From: Methanobacterium sp. UBA353
GTDB lineage: Archaea > Methanobacteriota > Methanobacteria > Methanobacteriales > Methanobacteriaceae
Direction of reading: 5' to 3'
DNA: 64,000 nt
Assembly (NCBI GenBank): GCA_002496805.1
Contig: DALO01000002.1
Location: 443,117 to 507,116 of the forward strand
Below are positions 36,438 to 45,435 of the stretch, piece by piece; the first letter of the stretch is position 1, and each line of letters starts with the position of its first letter. Under the pieces are notes generated by a model. It saw only the letters and a program-made list of their open reading frames with translations, was not told the origin of the DNA and did no database searches. The position numbers were made by a program, and so were the translations under genes.

Positions 36438-37721
36438 ATGTCTCAAGTTAAAATATTGATTGTAGAAGATGAAAGCATTGTGGCCATGGATATAAAGCAC
36501 CGAGCTGAAGTTTTAGGTTACCAGGTCACGGCAATAATTCCTTCAGGAGAGGAAGCCCTGGAGAATATTGCCCAAAACAAGCCTGATTTGGTGCTTATGG
36601 ACATAGTTCTAAAGGGAGAAATGGATGGAATTGAGGCAGCTCAAAAGATAAGGGATAGCCATGATATTCCAGTTGTATATTTAACTGCTTATTCTGATGA
36701 AAGAACCCTGAAAAGAGCAAAAATAACACAACCATTTGGTTATATAATAAAACCTTTTGATGATAGAGAATTACATAGCGCAGTTGAAGTAGCTTTATAC
36801 AAACACCAAATGGAGAGTAAACTTAAAGAAAGCGAAAAATGGCTGTCAACAACCTTGGAAAGTATTGGAGATGCCGTTATAGCCACTGATAAAGATGGCA
36901 AAATCAAATTCATGAATCCAGTGGCTTGTGAGATAACAGGTTGGGATCATGATGACGCCATTGGCCGACCATTAAACGAGATATTCAAGGTAATTAATGA
37001 AGATAACAGTTCCATCGTGGATGATCCTGTTGTCAAAGTGGTTGAAAACGATGCGATCATTGGACTACCACTCCAAGTTTGTTTAATTAATAAAAAAGGG
37101 CATCATATTCCTATTGATGATAGTAGTGCTCCTATAAAGGATGAAAAAGGTAACATTATAGGCGTGGCTCTGGTATTCCGGGATGTAACCCAGCGCAGGA
37201 AGGAAGCCAAAGAAAGAGAAGCATTACTTAAAGACAAAGCCCGAGGAGAACTTTCTGGTTTCATTCTCAGTACTTTACCAATATTTGCTTCTAACATCCC
37301 ACCACAAATTAGAAATAATATTGTCCAAAGTTTTGGGGATAGGTTTGAAAAACACATGAAACCCCTATTCCTGGAGGAAATGGAAAAATGCCAGATTAAT
37401 AAAGGTGTGAACTCGGAAGATAAATCACAATCATCCCAAGAAGTTATATTTCAATGTTATCTTTCCTGGATTAGTGAATTTATGTCTAATTTAGGCATTG
37501 TTACTAACACGGATATGAATTTCGAACATGGCAAAAATTATCTTTATTTGGGAAACTGTCCCTGGATGAGTGAAACCAGTGCCAGCCCCATTTTTTGCTT
37601 AATATGCAGGGCCATAATAATACGTAGTTTCACTTGGACTTCACTAAAAGGAAATGTAGAACAAAACAAGTGCATACTAAATGGTAATAAAGATTGTTCA
37701 TTTGATTTCAAACTATTTTAG
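36438..37721 (+). CDS. Response regulator with PAS and methanogen output domain (REC-PAS-MetOD1-like)
   Basis: The 427-aa protein has a receiver (1-120, Asp55 in LVLMDIVLKG), a PAS domain (about 133-255; IATDKDGKIKFMNPVAC, ending FRDVTQRRKEA) and a MetOD1-like output domain (about 270-427). The output domain keeps NCPWMSE, FCLICRAII and KDCSFDF, the same cysteine pattern as the protein at 24427-25302. It has no kinase core or DNA-binding domain. SD GAGGGGTGG. The inverted repeat just upstream may regulate it. It is a paralog of the 24427 regulator with an added PAS. Confidence 0.85.
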   Translation: MSQVKILIVEDESIVAMDIKHRAEVLGYQVTAIIPSGEEALENIAQNKPDLVLMDIVLKGEMDGIEAAQKIRDSHDIPVVYLTAYSDERTLKRAKITQPFGYIIKPFDDRELHSAVEVALYKHQMESKLKESEKWLSTTLESIGDAVIATDKDGKIKFMNPVACEITGWDHDDAIGRPLNEIFKVINEDNSSIVDDPVVKVVENDAIIGLPLQVCLINKKGHHIPIDDSSAPIKDEKGNIIGVALVFRDVTQRRKEAKEREALLKDKARGELSGFILSTLPIFASNIPPQIRNNIVQSFGDRFEKHMKPLFLEEMEKCQINKGVNSEDKSQSSQEVIFQCYLSWISEFMSNLGIVTNTDMNFEHGKNYLYLGNCPWMSETSASPIFCLICRAIIIRSFTWTSLKGNVEQNKCILNGNKDCSFDFKLF

Positions 37722-37815
37722 GTATCCGCAATGTCTTAATAATTATATATCTGACTTTGATGGATCACAACCAAAATCATTACTTTATTTCAAATTTACA
37801 ATAAGAATTTAATAC

Positions 37816-37839
37816 GCCTAAAAAAAAAAATTTTTAGGC
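37816..37839 (+). terminator. Stem-loop downstream of the REC-PAS-MetOD1 gene
   Basis: GCCTAAAAA (37816-37824) and TTTTTAGGC (37831-37839) pair perfectly around six A. It lies about 95 bases after the stop at 37721 and about 77 before the KaiC-like start, so it could be a terminator or part of the next gene's leader. No T-run follows. Confidence 0.4.
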
Positions 37840-37915
37840 AATAATCTAAAGAGGAGTAGAAGAAGATAATAATTAATAAAATAAGTCTGATACATATTTA
37901 AGGGGGTTTATTATT

Positions 37916-38626
37916 TTGGAACGAATAAAAACAGGATTAAAAGGTATTGATAAGTTCACAGGCGGACTTCCAAGAGGTAAAACAGTACTTATCACAGGAA
38001 ACGCAGGTTCTGGGAAAACAATATTGGGCTTACAGTTCGCACTTTCCTGTTGCCGACAGAACATTAAAACCGTATACATCACAACTGAAGAGGATTCTAA
38101 GGACCTTTATACTCAGGGGTCCACATTTGGCTGGAACATTCAATCATTCACAGACAGCGGACTGTTACGTTTCATTGAACTGGCTGGTGTTCGAGCTAAA
38201 GTGACCGAGGCAGAGATCAGCATAGATGCAGAAGCAATGAAGGGGAATTTCTCAAATTTCATCAAAGATCTGCCTGAAAACACAGAAGCAGTAGTAATAG
38301 ACAATATAGGTAGTTATACAGCTAAACTTAACCCTTATGAATTTAGGGATCGTTTTGATCTTCTGATTTACGAATTAAAACAAAGAAATATCACTTCTCT
38401 GGTTATATTAGACAGTGCTACTTCTAAAGAATTTAATGAAATTGCACTATTTTCTGTTTATGGTGCAATTAAACTTATGAAAAGAGAAAATCCATACACC
38501 GGTCGAAGGGAGAGAGTGATGGATTTTGTGAAAATGAGAAGCACCAAGACACCTACTCAGTTCCTGACTTATGAAATTAATGATAATGGCATTGAAATTA
38601 TCTCCAGTTTGGAAAGTAATGATTAA
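37916..38626 (+). CDS. KaiC-like RecA-superfamily ATPase
   Basis: A single-domain, 236-aa KaiC/RecA-type ATPase. Walker A is GNAGSGKT (28-35), after GLKGIDKFTGGLPRGKT typical of KaiC/RadA-like proteins; Walker B region is AVVIDNIGSY. Single-domain KaiC-like ATPases in archaea work in signalling and regulation; no circadian role is implied. The start is TTG 37916, seven bases after AGGGGG. The REC-PAS-MetOD1 gene lies 194 bases upstream on the same strand, which suggests joint signalling, though the hairpin between them could separate the transcripts. Confidence 0.85.
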   Translation: MERIKTGLKGIDKFTGGLPRGKTVLITGNAGSGKTILGLQFALSCCRQNIKTVYITTEEDSKDLYTQGSTFGWNIQSFTDSGLLRFIELAGVRAKVTEAEISIDAEAMKGNFSNFIKDLPENTEAVVIDNIGSYTAKLNPYEFRDRFDLLIYELKQRNITSLVILDSATSKEFNEIALFSVYGAIKLMKRENPYTGRRERVMDFVKMRSTKTPTQFLTYEINDNGIEIISSLESND

Positions 38627-38647
38627 ATTAGATGCTTAAGAAGTTGA

Positions 38648-38659
38648 TTTTTTTTTTTT
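38648..38659 (+). terminator. Twelve-T run after the KaiC-like gene
   Basis: An uninterrupted run of twelve T begins about 20 bases after the stop at 38626, a strong archaeal termination signal. The next gene is convergent. Confidence 0.55.
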
Positions 38660-38736
38660 AAACGATTACATAAGTTTAATAGTATAAATTAGCGTTAAAT
38701 TTGTTAATAGTACATTACTAGAGCTTGTATTTATTG

Positions 38737-38955
38737 TTAGCATTGTGAAACTTGGCTGGGTGGAATTGGCGGATTTGTAATGACTTCTGTAGTGTTGTTG
38801 GGCAATGGATCATCAGAACTGGGGTTATTATAGGTTTGTCTTTCTGGGGGGGCTGTTGGTGAATTGTTTGTATCTTGTGAGTTTAAGATATCATTTAGAG
38901 CAATAGCCCCAATTATTAACAGGCCAACAATCATCAACAATATTATTTTATCCAT
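38737..38955 (-). CDS. Small membrane-anchored Pro/Asn-rich protein, 72 aa
   Basis: The SD GAGGGTG lies four bases before the ATG, so this small gene is probably real. The protein begins with one hydrophobic helix (about residues 4-22, ILLMIVGLLIIGAIAL) and continues with an extracellular tail rich in Pro, Asn, Ser and Thr (PTAPPERQTYNNPSSDD), typical of surface-exposed archaeal proteins. No homology is recognised. The gene is convergent with the KaiC-like gene. Confidence 0.6.
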   Translation of the reverse strand: MDKIILLMIVGLLIIGAIALNDILNSQDTNNSPTAPPERQTYNNPSSDDPLPNNTTEVITNPPIPPSQVSQC

Positions 38956-39089
38956 TTAACACCCTCAACAATGGCTTAATATATTAATAATTTCTATTTC
39001 ATTCATCTATTCCCTTGCAATTATTTTATTCCATTACTCTGATCTTCCCCAACCATTACTTTTTGATCTCCCTCACTAAGATTAATAGG

Positions 39090-40118
39090 TTAGATCTTTT
39101 TTAAAACAGCCAATATAAGTTTTACAGCGTTTTCTACATCTTTTATATTTACCACACTAACCGGGGTGTGTATATACCTAGATGGTGGTGATATAACGCC
39201 TGTAGGGATACCTTCTCTGGTGAGATGGATAGCAGTGGCATCAGTGGTGCCTCCTTCACTTACTTCTAACTGGTATGGTATTTCTTCTTCTCGGGCCACA
39301 TCTATCAACAGTTCTTTTATTTTGGGGTGGGTGATAATTCCTCTTCCACTGGCATCAGTGAGTATGATGCAAGGGCCTTCACCTGCCTTTGCTGGTGCTT
39401 CTTCTTCTTTTATTCCAGGATGGTCTCCAGATATGGTTACGTCTAGGGCCAATGCCATATCCGGATTGATACGGTAGGCAGAAGTTCTCGCACCTTTAAG
39501 ACCCACTTCTTCCTGAACTGTGCCCACACCATAAATGTTGGCATTGCTTCTGGCTCGTTTCATAACCTCCAAGAGAATGGCACAGCCCACTCTGTTGTCC
39601 ATGGCATTTCCCATTACCAGATCATTTTTCAGTTCTGTAAATTCCTGTTTAATGGTGATGGGATCACCCACATTAACCATTTGCTCCGCATCTTCCTTAC
39701 TGCAAGCACCAATATCAATGAACATATTTTCATATTCTACTGGTTTCTTTTTTTCAGAAGCTTTCATCCTGTGTGGAGGTTTGCTACCTATTACCCCAAT
39801 GACTTTTTCTCCCTGGCTGTGGATGTAAACTTCCTGATTAAGTAACATCTGGTCGTTGATTCCACCCAGTTTGGAGAACTTTATGAATCCATTTTTATCA
39901 ACATATCTTACCATAAGTCCAATTTCGTCCATGTGGGCAGCTAACATCACTTTTTTCCCATCTGGGTTTCCCTTTTTTAAGGCGATAAGGTTACCCATTT
40001 CATCAATTTCTAAATCATCCACATGTCCCTTTAATTCGTCCATCATTATGTTTCGAACTTCATCTTCGAATCCAGACACGCCTGAAGCGTTAGATAGTTT
40101 TTCTAGTAATTTTTTCAT
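39090..40118 (-). CDS. M42-family metallopeptidase
   Basis: The 342-aa protein matches the M42 (TET/FrvX, glutamyl or deblocking aminopeptidase) family of self-compartmentalised cytoplasmic peptidases that degrade short peptides with two metal ions. Metal ligands: AAHMDEIGLMV (His62, Asp64), NAMDNRVGCA (bridging Asp), VQEEVGLKGA (catalytic Glu), ALDVTISGD and a late His region (IPTGVISPPSRYIHTP). Length normal. SD GAGGTTTT before the ATG. Monocistronic. Confidence 0.93.
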   Translation of the reverse strand: MKKLLEKLSNASGVSGFEDEVRNIMMDELKGHVDDLEIDEMGNLIALKKGNPDGKKVMLAAHMDEIGLMVRYVDKNGFIKFSKLGGINDQMLLNQEVYIHSQGEKVIGVIGSKPPHRMKASEKKKPVEYENMFIDIGACSKEDAEQMVNVGDPITIKQEFTELKNDLVMGNAMDNRVGCAILLEVMKRARSNANIYGVGTVQEEVGLKGARTSAYRINPDMALALDVTISGDHPGIKEEEAPAKAGEGPCIILTDASGRGIITHPKIKELLIDVAREEEIPYQLEVSEGGTTDATAIHLTREGIPTGVISPPSRYIHTPVSVVNIKDVENAVKLILAVLKKI

Positions 40119-40228
40119 ATTAAAACCTCAAAAATTCATAGAATAAGTATTAAAATTATTTCTTAATATTTTTTTTAGTTTAACCCCAGTGATGGAAATT
40201 TAATTATTTTTTTCCAAAGCATTATGGA

Positions 40229-40450
40229 TTAAAATGATTTAATGAGAATAATGATTCCGATTATAACCAACAAGATGGGGCCTGCTTGTTCCTGGAGGAA
40301 GCTGATGGGTATGACTCCCATATTAACACCATACCAAACCAGGCCAACTATGATAAAGAATAAGCTAAAGTAAATGCCCCACGTGTTTATGTTTCTTTTC
40401 TTCTCAGGTTTAGAACTTTTTGGTTTGCTTATGGTCACATCTTCATCCAT
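40229..40450 (-). CDS. Small membrane protein with two helices (LiaI/LiaF-like TM region)
   Basis: The 73-aa protein has a charged N-terminus (about 25 residues, Lys/Pro/Ser-rich) and two hydrophobic helices (IYFSLFFIIVGLVWYGVNMG and GPILLVIIGIIILIKSF). The pattern resembles the LiaI/LiaF-like transmembrane region proteins with unknown roles in archaea. I prefer ATG 40450, with GGCGAT four bases upstream; ATG 40456 overlaps that site. It lies between the M42 gene and a pilin-like gene on the same strand. Confidence 0.6.
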   Translation of the reverse strand: MDEDVTISKPKSSKPEKKRNINTWGIYFSLFFIIVGLVWYGVNMGVIPISFLQEQAGPILLVIIGIIILIKSF

Positions 40451-40589
40451 GAACATCGCCTACGATAACATTTGGTAAGATACTGATAGAATGCTTAATT
40501 TTAGTTATTATCCATTAATTTAGATTTCTATTCACCTTTTAGCAGTGAATTGCATGTCCTGATCCTGTGTGTGTTAGTGTGCGATTTAA

Positions 40590-40934
40590 CTAATAACTAA
40601 TAAATACTGTTACACTACTATATCCTTGTGAACTAAGGGATCTTTGCACACTCTTTAAAATTGCATTTTTTTCATTTTGAGTCACTTCACGCGAAAGATG
40701 AATAGTAACCTTTTGGGTTCCATCCATTTGGATACTATTAACTTTGACTGGTAACGTTCCTGGATTGCTAATTCCCATTTCAGTTGTGCCGTTTTCAGCT
40801 CCAAATCTAGTTGCAGTTGCTATACTATTTTTTACGCTCTGTTCATTAACAAAAACGCCAACCCCAAGCACAATAAACAGGATTATAGCTACAAAAAGGA
40901 TTACTTCTACTGATAATTGTCCTTTTTCATCCAT
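40590..40934 (-). CDS. Class III signal peptide (pilin-like) protein, 114 aa
   Basis: The N-terminus MDEKGQLSVEVILFVAIIL has the archaeal class III signal: a short charged leader ending K-G, then Q-x-S-x-E with Glu at +5 and a hydrophobic helix. The prepilin peptidase would cut after Gly. The rest is a small beta-rich domain. It is divergent from the pilin operon at 41231 and separated by 0.3 kb. I chose ATG 40934; TTG 40943 would add three residues. It is probably a structural or minor pilin of an archaeal type IV-like filament. Confidence 0.8.
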   Translation of the reverse strand: MDEKGQLSVEVILFVAIILFIVLGVGVFVNEQSVKNSIATATRFGAENGTTEMGISNPGTLPVKVNSIQMDGTQKVTIHLSREVTQNEKNAILKSVQRSLSSQGYSSVTVFISY

Positions 40935-41216
40935 GGGAATCAATTCCTTTCGTATCCTTTTAATAAAACATTGAACTTTTCATTTGATCTAACTTGATAC
41001 TTTATAATATTGTCATTATTTAAATATATCTTCGTATCTAATAAATAATATGGTATATTATCATGATATTCTTCATCTTTATTAAAGTACCTATCATGAT
41101 TTGTGAGTATGATTAATTCAAAAAGTTATATAGTTAAATAAATAAATAGTTTATAGAATACACAAGTTATAGAATATTATATTAATAGGTTTTAATAGGG
41201 TAATAACTAGTTGATA

Positions 41217-41228
41217 ATTATATAATAA
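41217..41228 (+). promoter_or_regulatory. Candidate TATA box of the pilin-like operon
   Basis: AATTATATAATA (41217-41228) is a good archaeal TATA element. Transcription would begin near 41247, within the AAGGAGAGGGG (41245-41255). That leaves the conventional TTG at 41231 upstream of the message and favours the CTG at 41261 as start. A second TATA-like element near 41175-41187 is the alternative. Confidence 0.35.
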
Positions 41229-41230
41229 GT

Positions 41231-42202
41231 TTGAATGCAGATATAAGGAGAGGGGTTTTCCTGAAATTATTTAAAAAAGATTCAAGAGGAATAGCATTTT
41301 CGCTTGACCTATTACTAGCACTAATCCCAATTACCATCATTTTGGGCTTAGTTGCTGCTAATATGGGTAATATTATGTACGATACGCAGGATGTTGTTTA
41401 TAGGAGTTCAATGGAACGATCTGCTCAAGATACTAGTAATGCTCTTTTAAAAACATCTGGAAATCCTTATAATTGGGAGACTCTGGGCGCTTCTCAACTA
41501 AAATCTGTGGGTTTGGCTAAGTATGATAATAGTAATAAATTACCTCTTGAATATGTTTTATCCACGGACAAGGTTGGGTCTATCGCGCCTGCAAATGTTC
41601 AAAGTATGTTAGGTAGTCAGTACAGTTATCAATTATTAATTACTACGCTGAATGGCAGAACTGTCCGGGACCTTAACAGCGTAGGTAACACTAAAACTAA
41701 AGAGGATGCCACTGACGTGGTGGCTGTAGAACGGATAGTTTCAATATCTGAATTTGATATTGTTACGGAATTTAAGAATGTTAAACTTTTGTCCTCCAGG
41801 CCACCAACATATTCTGATTATTTTCTAACTAACAGGGCTTATCTTGATGCTTTTGATTATTATGTTTACGTCGAAAATTCAGATAAAGTTAGCACTGCAC
41901 AAACATCATGGGTTCGAATTAATGGTGTTACTGGCAACAATGTGGCAGTTCCACCAAGCGCATTTCAATCAACTCCCACATTGGTACGATATATAGATCC
42001 TGATGTTCAAAGATTAAAAAACGGTGCAACTTTACAACAGAACTCTGTTGAAGTATCGCTAACATTGCGTTCAGCACAACTTGGAGATACTGCCAGTGTC
42101 TATATTATCAGAGTACCAAAAGGAACCCCAATTCAAGATATAACTCCTGAAAATATTCACGGAGTTAAGGCCAAGTATGTATTATATGTTTGGACAAGGT
42201 GA
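41231..42202 (+). CDS. Large pilin-like protein without Glu5, first gene of the filament operon
   Basis: After a short basic leader (KLFKKDSRG) a hydrophobic helix begins (IAFSLDLLLALIPITIILGL). This is pilin-like, cut after Gly, but position 5 is Leu and the acidic residue is Asp at 6. The rest (about 290 aa) is probably beta-rich and external. The frame runs from TTG 41231, which has no SD; the strong AAGGAGAGGGG at 41245-41255 points to CTG 41261. I give the frame limits and treat 41261 as the likely true start. The stop is six bases before the next start, and the two are translationally coupled. Confidence 0.75.
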   Translation: MNADIRRGVFLKLFKKDSRGIAFSLDLLLALIPITIILGLVAANMGNIMYDTQDVVYRSSMERSAQDTSNALLKTSGNPYNWETLGASQLKSVGLAKYDNSNKLPLEYVLSTDKVGSIAPANVQSMLGSQYSYQLLITTLNGRTVRDLNSVGNTKTKEDATDVVAVERIVSISEFDIVTEFKNVKLLSSRPPTYSDYFLTNRAYLDAFDYYVYVENSDKVSTAQTSWVRINGVTGNNVAVPPSAFQSTPTLVRYIDPDVQRLKNGATLQQNSVEVSLTLRSAQLGDTASVYIIRVPKGTPIQDITPENIHGVKAKYVLYVWTR

Positions 42203-42207
42203 TTCTT

Positions 42208-44298
42208 ATGGATGAAAAAGGTTATATACTCACTGCTGATTCTACCCTAGCCTTGATAGTGGTTATAGTGTTTACTGCAACAGTGGCAAGCTATTCCATG
42301 CTGCCTATTTACATGGGTCAAGATCACCAGCATCTAGAGGCTCTGGGAGACAGTGTGTTGCAATCTATGGAACAGGATGGCACCCTTAAATATGCTTCTG
42401 TACAAGCTTCCAACGGCTCAACATCTTCAGCTAGTACTACTTTAAAGGAGAGAATTCACGCATCAATACCTCCTGGAATAGGATACGAGGCGATCATGAA
42501 TGTTGGAGGTAATGTTGTCACAGCAGATAGTTCAGATGAAATCGAATCTCCATCGTTTGGTAAGGATATTGCCACTAGGGTAAGGGTCATTTCCGGCCCA
42601 GAGGAAGGATGGTGGGGGCGTGCTTGGTTCAAATCTGAACCAGTAGAATTCATTAATAAAGAGATCCGTCTCACCACCACAGTGTGGAATTTCCACAACT
42701 GGCTTACTAATTTTTCACCATGGAACTCTGGTAGTGGGTTACGAAGTTATACGTATTGGGGTAGAGGATCTACAGCCCAGACTATTCCATTTGCCATTCC
42801 AGCGGATGCCCAGATATATGGGGCCAGATATTTGGTAGGTAGTTCATCTACTAGTAACGGAGTTTCTTATGGGACTAATACAGTTGTAAACAGTAGACCA
42901 GCTCTTGTGGCTAATTCTAACGAGTTTGTATTCCTCAATGTTCGACCCACTACGAATACTCGAATGTATAATTATCTGGGCGACATACCGGTCACATCAT
43001 TGCAAAAACCAAATAACAATTTTTATGTGCGATTTATACCAAGAACGGGTACTACTAATACTTATGATATGGCTTGGTTTGCCATTCTTGCAGATTACTC
43101 GACCAATATTGCAATTCCTGAAAACGTTACTGAAGATACTTACTCATTCGCGAATGCTGCAGGATTAGCTGTGTATAACGAGGCAGAATTGGGAGGGGGA
43201 AGGGGTTATGGTCGGATATTTGATTTAGATTCAGGGACATTGACTAATTTCAATTACAGAAGAGCGGTATCTTGGAATAATTTGCGGAACCGTGATCATG
43301 GTTTTGACAATGGAATTCCTTTTGTGATTACTAGTTTACCAGGAGTCACTGGGACTGGCCATGGAACTGGTGTGAGTGTTGTTCGTGACATTCCTATACC
43401 CTCCAATACTAACCTTTTAGATGCTTATGTGGTTGTTAACAGTTGGGGGGCAAATGACGGTGCTTTGGTAGAGGTATGGGATAGTCAATCCCGTAATTGG
43501 CGAACAGTTTTCAATTCGTTTAATGTAGATGGAATTACTTACAGTGACCGGACAGATGGTTATGGTAACCTCCCTGGAATCATATATCTTGGAGATCAAT
43601 TAAGAACCGGTGCCAATAACAAAGTGAGGGTAACTGTCTTTGATGATGTTCCATCATCAGATTACGACCTTTGTGGTATCGAAGATTCGTATGTTAAGGT
43701 TTTCACCAGCCCTTACAAGGTAAGATGGAGTACTTATCCATTTAACAGTCATCAATCTCGTAATAGTGTTGAAGAACAAACCAGATCCTTTGGACTTACT
43801 ACTGACAGCCAAAAAGCCATGATGTTTATGGGTGTGGGACTAAACACTCGACAAGTCACGATACGGTATGGTGACACAAATCAAATCTTATATCAGGGTC
43901 CTGTACCATTTGCTTTAGATCTGGCTGAATTGGATGTTCAGAAGAAATTTCACAAAATTACAACCTCTAATTCAACTGTAGGGAACTACACCCTCAGACC
44001 TGGAAGTTATTCTATAAAAGTCAGAGTTGATGGACCGTCTAACGCTTGGGAGTCTGGTGATTATGATGCTAATGCCGCCATATTCTCAGGTACCAGGATT
44101 GCTGTAATTAATCCTCAAATCCAGAATGAGTGGTCTGCAGGGATGGGTAGAAATCCTCAAGATGCCATGGCTAATGCTACAGCTATATTGCTTCAGAAAT
44201 ATCCTGGAGTTAATCCTGATGATGTGCATACTTCTGCCCTGTTTGCTGGTAACACGCCCAATGCAGTTACCATCAGGTTAAAGTTATGGAAACAATAG
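42208..44298 (+). CDS. Very large pilin-like surface protein, 696 aa
   Basis: The N-terminus MDEKGYILTADSTLALIVV has the class III leader (K-G, cut before Tyr), but Ala replaces Glu at +5. A hydrophobic helix is followed by about 650 residues with many Asn-x-Ser/Thr sites and beta-rich repeats. The layout is like GspK, the large minor pseudopilin at a filament tip, which also lacks Glu5. The start is ATG 42208, four bases after AGGTGAT, which lies at the end of the preceding gene. I see no known catalytic domain; it may be an adhesin (inference). Confidence 0.75.
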   Translation: MDEKGYILTADSTLALIVVIVFTATVASYSMLPIYMGQDHQHLEALGDSVLQSMEQDGTLKYASVQASNGSTSSASTTLKERIHASIPPGIGYEAIMNVGGNVVTADSSDEIESPSFGKDIATRVRVISGPEEGWWGRAWFKSEPVEFINKEIRLTTTVWNFHNWLTNFSPWNSGSGLRSYTYWGRGSTAQTIPFAIPADAQIYGARYLVGSSSTSNGVSYGTNTVVNSRPALVANSNEFVFLNVRPTTNTRMYNYLGDIPVTSLQKPNNNFYVRFIPRTGTTNTYDMAWFAILADYSTNIAIPENVTEDTYSFANAAGLAVYNEAELGGGRGYGRIFDLDSGTLTNFNYRRAVSWNNLRNRDHGFDNGIPFVITSLPGVTGTGHGTGVSVVRDIPIPSNTNLLDAYVVVNSWGANDGALVEVWDSQSRNWRTVFNSFNVDGITYSDRTDGYGNLPGIIYLGDQLRTGANNKVRVTVFDDVPSSDYDLCGIEDSYVKVFTSPYKVRWSTYPFNSHQSRNSVEEQTRSFGLTTDSQKAMMFMGVGLNTRQVTIRYGDTNQILYQGPVPFALDLAELDVQKKFHKITTSNSTVGNYTLRPGSYSIKVRVDGPSNAWESGDYDANAAIFSGTRIAVINPQIQNEWSAGMGRNPQDAMANATAILLQKYPGVNPDDVHTSALFAGNTPNAVTIRLKLWKQ

Positions 44299-44338
44299 AA
44301 TTTACATGAAAAATGTTAAACAATAGGAATTTGATAAA

Positions 44339-45421
44339 ATGGATGAAAAGGGTTATACCATCACTCCAGTAGCATTATTGCTAATGATACCCGTGATAAT
44401 TTTAGCGGTGGCCTTTGGGGATGTTGTTGATGAGGTCAATCAATTTTCCACCATCACCATAGGTAGTGATGTTACAGGAGGTACTGTTTCTTCTGTTTAC
44501 ACTTATATAAAGTATGGTGCAGGTGATTCAGGGCGTTGGGGTGCCTATAATGTTACTCGGGCGGTTATTGACCGACAGAACTTCCTTCCTGATAGTAAAC
44601 TTTACGTCAGAGAAGTGGTTGCTGGTCAACTAAGTGAACATGTCATTGATTCGTGCAGTAAGCTGTCTAGGGAAACTGGTAGAAATATTTCAATTAACAA
44701 TAAACAAATCCCAGTTAATACTTCTAATTTCACCATGGATAACATTTTCACTGCGTCTGATATTGAAGTATCCCAGGTTGATGCCTATGGCAAGGGTGAT
44801 CCCTATGGTTTCTATGTTGTGGTGAAAGCAGGGGTACCTATAAAGGTTGAACAGGAAGGTCAGGTTTATGAGGGGACATTACCTGAAATAAGGGGTTATG
44901 CTCCTATTGTTGGTATGGAAGATCCTTATATATGGATCAAAAGCAGTTTTAGAATTAGAAATGCTATTTATCCCTATACTCAATATGAAAAATCATATGG
45001 TGGAACAGAAATTTTCCACTTTGCTGATCGAGTAGACATAGATAATGTCAAAATTGAGAACTTAGGAGAATGTTTAAACGGCACAGGCAATCCTGAGAAT
45101 ATTCCTGGCATGCCACAATATTTCCCAAACCCGGATGGACTTAACTTCTTTGAAAGATTACAGGGAAGTCAAATAGCTGGTGAGCAAGCTGACACCCGCT
45201 TGAGTACTTTTGTAGTTGGTGATCCATTAAGTGACATTCACCAAGGCAAAACTATATCTGCGGTAGATATTGAGTACTTTGCAGAACCTCCAGTAACAGG
45301 CACTCGTATAATGCTTAGAAACAATGAGTATCTTGATTCTAGGGGTGCTGTATTCTATCTCTCGACAACGTACAAAAATCGTTTCGAACTGCTACATACT
45401 TACAGTAATAACATCCCATAA
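44339..45421 (+). CDS. Pilin-like surface protein, 360 aa
   Basis: The N-terminus MDEKGYTITPVALLLMIPV again has a K-G leader and a hydrophobic helix, but Pro stands at +5 where pilins carry Glu. The 330-residue remainder is rich in Asn, Ser and Thr and is probably external. It follows the 696-aa gene by 40 bases and precedes the small canonical pilin, so it belongs to the same operon and is likely another minor, tip-type subunit. SD AGGAATTTGAT is modest. Homology not recognised. Confidence 0.75.
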   Translation: MDEKGYTITPVALLLMIPVIILAVAFGDVVDEVNQFSTITIGSDVTGGTVSSVYTYIKYGAGDSGRWGAYNVTRAVIDRQNFLPDSKLYVREVVAGQLSEHVIDSCSKLSRETGRNISINNKQIPVNTSNFTMDNIFTASDIEVSQVDAYGKGDPYGFYVVVKAGVPIKVEQEGQVYEGTLPEIRGYAPIVGMEDPYIWIKSSFRIRNAIYPYTQYEKSYGGTEIFHFADRVDIDNVKIENLGECLNGTGNPENIPGMPQYFPNPDGLNFFERLQGSQIAGEQADTRLSTFVVGDPLSDIHQGKTISAVDIEYFAEPPVTGTRIMLRNNEYLDSRGAVFYLSTTYKNRFELLHTYSNNIP

Positions 45422-45435
45422 TATAGGTGAAAAAG

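Noticed and set aside
37916..38626. Circadian KaiC
   Set aside because: Only one ATPase domain is present and there are no kaiA or kaiB genes; single-domain KaiC-like ATPases are common in archaea.
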